Source of the DNA: Priapulus caudatus
Lineage: Eukaryota; Priapulida; Priapulimorpha; Priapulimorphida; Priapulidae
Reading direction: 5' to 3'
DNA: 20,217 nt
Assembly: GCF_000485595.1 (NCBI RefSeq)
Contig: NW_014577676.1
Span: 102,304 to 122,520 of the forward strand
The position numbers were made by a program, and so were the translations under genes. Below, piece by piece: positions 19,137 through 20,217 of this stretch. The notes beneath the pieces are model-generated. The model did no database searches. It was not told the origin of the DNA and worked only from the letters and a program-made list of their open reading frames with translations. The stretch's first letter is position 1, and every line of letters begins with the position of its first letter.

Positions 19137-19627
19137 CTACGACTCGTGCGCAGAGTCGCCGACACGCAGCTCGATTAGCAGCAGACCGGAAGTCGTCTGC
19201 TGCTGCGACCGGACGTCCGTCTCTCCAAGTGCCGCTTCCGGTTCGTCCTCCTCCTCCTCGCACGACGCCGGCGGCAGTCTCCCTTCGCGCTCCCCGGCGG
19301 TCGGCTCAAACAAATCTTCCTTCAGCAGACCGTCTTCGCAGCTGTAGACTCCCGCCGCGTCCTCCGCCCTCGGCTTGTTGTTGTCGACCCTCGCTCGCCG
19401 CGTGCGGCTAGTTGCGCGGCCCGCCACCGCGGCGCTGCAGTCGGACAGGTGTGAGGAGACGGTGCGGGTGCGCGTAACGCCCCCTGGCGGCGCGGCGTTG
19501 GCGCGTCTACCGCGTCGGCACAGCTGCGCGATTCCCGGCACGAGGTTACCGCTGAAGAACAGATAGAGCCACGGGTTCGTGCAGGCGTTCAGGTTGCCTA
19601 GCAACATCATGATGGTCGTCGCCTCGA
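19137..19627 (-). CDS. Vasopressin/oxytocin-type GPCR, exon with TM7 and C-terminal tail, copy B (intact)
   Basis: After the AG acceptor, the frame reads VEATTIMMLLGNLNACTNPW, then LYLFFSGNLV. This is TM7 with the NPxxY motif as NPWLY (Asn codon at 19577), in the form LN-x-C-x-NPW typical of vasopressin/oxytocin receptors. A Cys in the following AQLCRRGRR may be a palmitoylation site at helix 8. The tail has Ser/Thr clusters and an acidic EEEEDEPE run, and stops at TAG (19137-19139), about 163 codons in all. The phase fits the TM6 exon donor exactly. However, the exon lies upstream of the TM1-TM6 exon in gene direction, so in a linear locus it would be the 3' end of a neighbouring paralogue beyond the window. 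Alternatively, it is the same exon placed here by misassembly. A GTAAGT just after the stop could be another donor, so the tail end is less certain. Confidence 0.82.
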
Positions 19628-19648
19628 CTGCGAAGAAACAAAGGAACA
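19628..19648 (-). other. Splice acceptor of TM7 exon, copy B
   Basis: A strong T/C-rich tract ends in TTTCTTCGCAG directly before the exon. It is identical to the copy A site, and its phase fits the TM6 exon donor. Confidence 0.85.
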
Positions 19649-19677
19649 TGCGCGTGAGTACGAAACTAATTGGGTAA

Positions 19678-20121
19678 TGCTATTCCACGGGCGTGGAGGG
19701 AGGTGACCGCAATGTGGCAGCACTAGTGTTGGGATAGTGTTAGGATTAGGGTTAGGGTCAGGGTTAGGGTTAGGGTTAGGGTTAGGGTTAGGGTTAGGGT
19801 TAGGATTAGGGTTAGGGTCAGGGTTAGGGTTAGGGTTAGGGTTAGGGTTAGGATTAGGGTTAGGGTTAGGATTAGGATTAGGGTTACGGTTAGGGTTAGG
19901 ATTAGGGTTAGGGTTAGGGTTTTTGCATCATGATATCTGTCCCCACACCATAGATTAATTTTTGTGGATCACAATGCCTATATATAGCGCGGCGACACAT
20001 ATATATTTAGTGTGAGTGTTAGTGTTGGCGGTGTTGGAGTGATGGTTACCGTTAGTGTTAACGTTTTGAACGTCATCGTCAACGTTATCACGTGACCTCC
20101 CTCCACGCCCGTGGGATAGCA
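19678..20121. mobile_element. MITE-like element carrying telomeric repeats, copy B
   Basis: 30-bp terminal inverted repeats (19678-19707 and 20092-20121) match at 28 of 30 positions, with the core CCACGGGCGTGGAGGGAGG. The 444-bp interior holds a TTAGGG array of about 180 bp, then TGATATCTGTCCCCACACC, a CTATATATAG box and GTTAGTGTT-type motifs. No protein is encoded. No clear target duplication is visible at the ends, so the superfamily is open. The same element sits at 8393-8756. Confidence 0.75.
19740..19921. repeat. Interstitial telomeric (TTAGGG) array inside the MITE, copy B
   Basis: About thirty hexamers, mostly TTAGGG with TTAGGA, TCAGGG and TTACGG variants. Positions 19741-19800 and 19801-19860 are the same 60-bp block with one difference (19853), showing recent expansion by a ten-hexamer unit. 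Confidence 0.95.
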
Positions 20122-20144
20122 ACACCCCAACGTAACAAGCGAAA

Positions 20145-20217
20145 TGTACATAGTCTTGCATGAGGCGAACAGCAGGCTTTCTCAGGATACAGATCTTTTA
20201 TTCGATGCACAGCACAG
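20145..20217 (-). mobile_element. Tail of the possible LTR, cut by window end
   Basis: This matches 8787-8863, including the TGTACA end and the AATAAA signal on the minus strand. Only the last part of the LTR-like sequence is inside the window. Confidence 0.3.

Larger units (their letters stand above)
18747..20217. repeat. Segmental duplication, copy B (with intact TM7 exon), cut by window end
   Basis: This is the counterpart of 7281-8862, in the same orientation. It begins next to the CA array with CATTATCGA near 18782 and continues through the TM7 exon and telomeric MITE. The last bases, TTCGATGCACAGCACAG, match 8847-8863, so the similarity runs off the window. Copy B lacks the C-rich insertion and keeps the exon frame. 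Between exon B and the TM1-TM6 exon lie only about 360 bp. Confidence 0.88.

Noticed and set aside
19740-19921. A chromosome end
   Set aside because: The TTAGGG array has ordinary sequence on both sides, is bounded by inverted repeats and occurs twice, so it is interstitial.

Overview
The window looks like nuclear DNA of an animal, most likely an invertebrate. The evidence is a multi-exon class A GPCR gene with consensus GT-AG splice signals, vertebrate/metazoan-type TTAGGG repeats, very abundant CA, TA, TC and triplet microsatellites, and short inverted-repeat transposons. I see no bacterial operon, rRNA, tRNA or CRISPR array. I cannot name the species.

The one gene I recognise with confidence is on the minus strand: a divergent vasopressin/oxytocin-family receptor. 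One exon (17395-18772) carries TM1 to TM6 and ends at a perfect donor just after TM6. The matching TM7 plus C-tail exon is present twice: an intact copy at 19137-19627, which lies upstream of the TM1-TM6 exon in gene direction, and a frameshifted copy at 7860-8342, which lies downstream in the expected order across an intron of about 9 kb. An intron between TM6 and TM7 is the known layout of vasopressin/oxytocin receptor genes. The receptor is odd in having a long third intracellular loop built from seven CRHG-containing repeats, a polyglycine run in extracellular loop 2, and DRW in place of DRY.

Layout: 1-1420, end of a 21-bp minisatellite plus duplicated block copy 1 with a 36-bp CRE/octamer-like array; 1421-4269, AT-rich DNA with one candidate MITE and TA tracts; 4270-6240, the 21-bp minisatellite again plus copy 2 of the block, rich in indels; 6240-7280, CA-rich DNA; 7281-8862, duplicated segment A with the broken TM7 exon and a MITE that contains telomeric repeats; 8787-9195, a possible solo LTR; 10060-13165, large microsatellite fields including an inverted triplet-repeat structure; 13186-16060, mixed DNA with a CpG-rich patch and a 288-bp MITE; 16069-16799, an inverted-repeat element with a THAP-domain remnant; 16975-17381, a regular 16-bp minisatellite touching the receptor splice donor; 17395-18772, receptor TM1-TM6; 18747-20217, segment B with the intact TM7 exon and the longer telomeric MITE.

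Both large duplications begin at tandem repeats, and the inner copies carry many one-base indels. This fits either recent repeat-mediated duplication, or assembly of noisy long reads and uncollapsed haplotypes. The gene order should therefore be checked with reads before biological conclusions are drawn.
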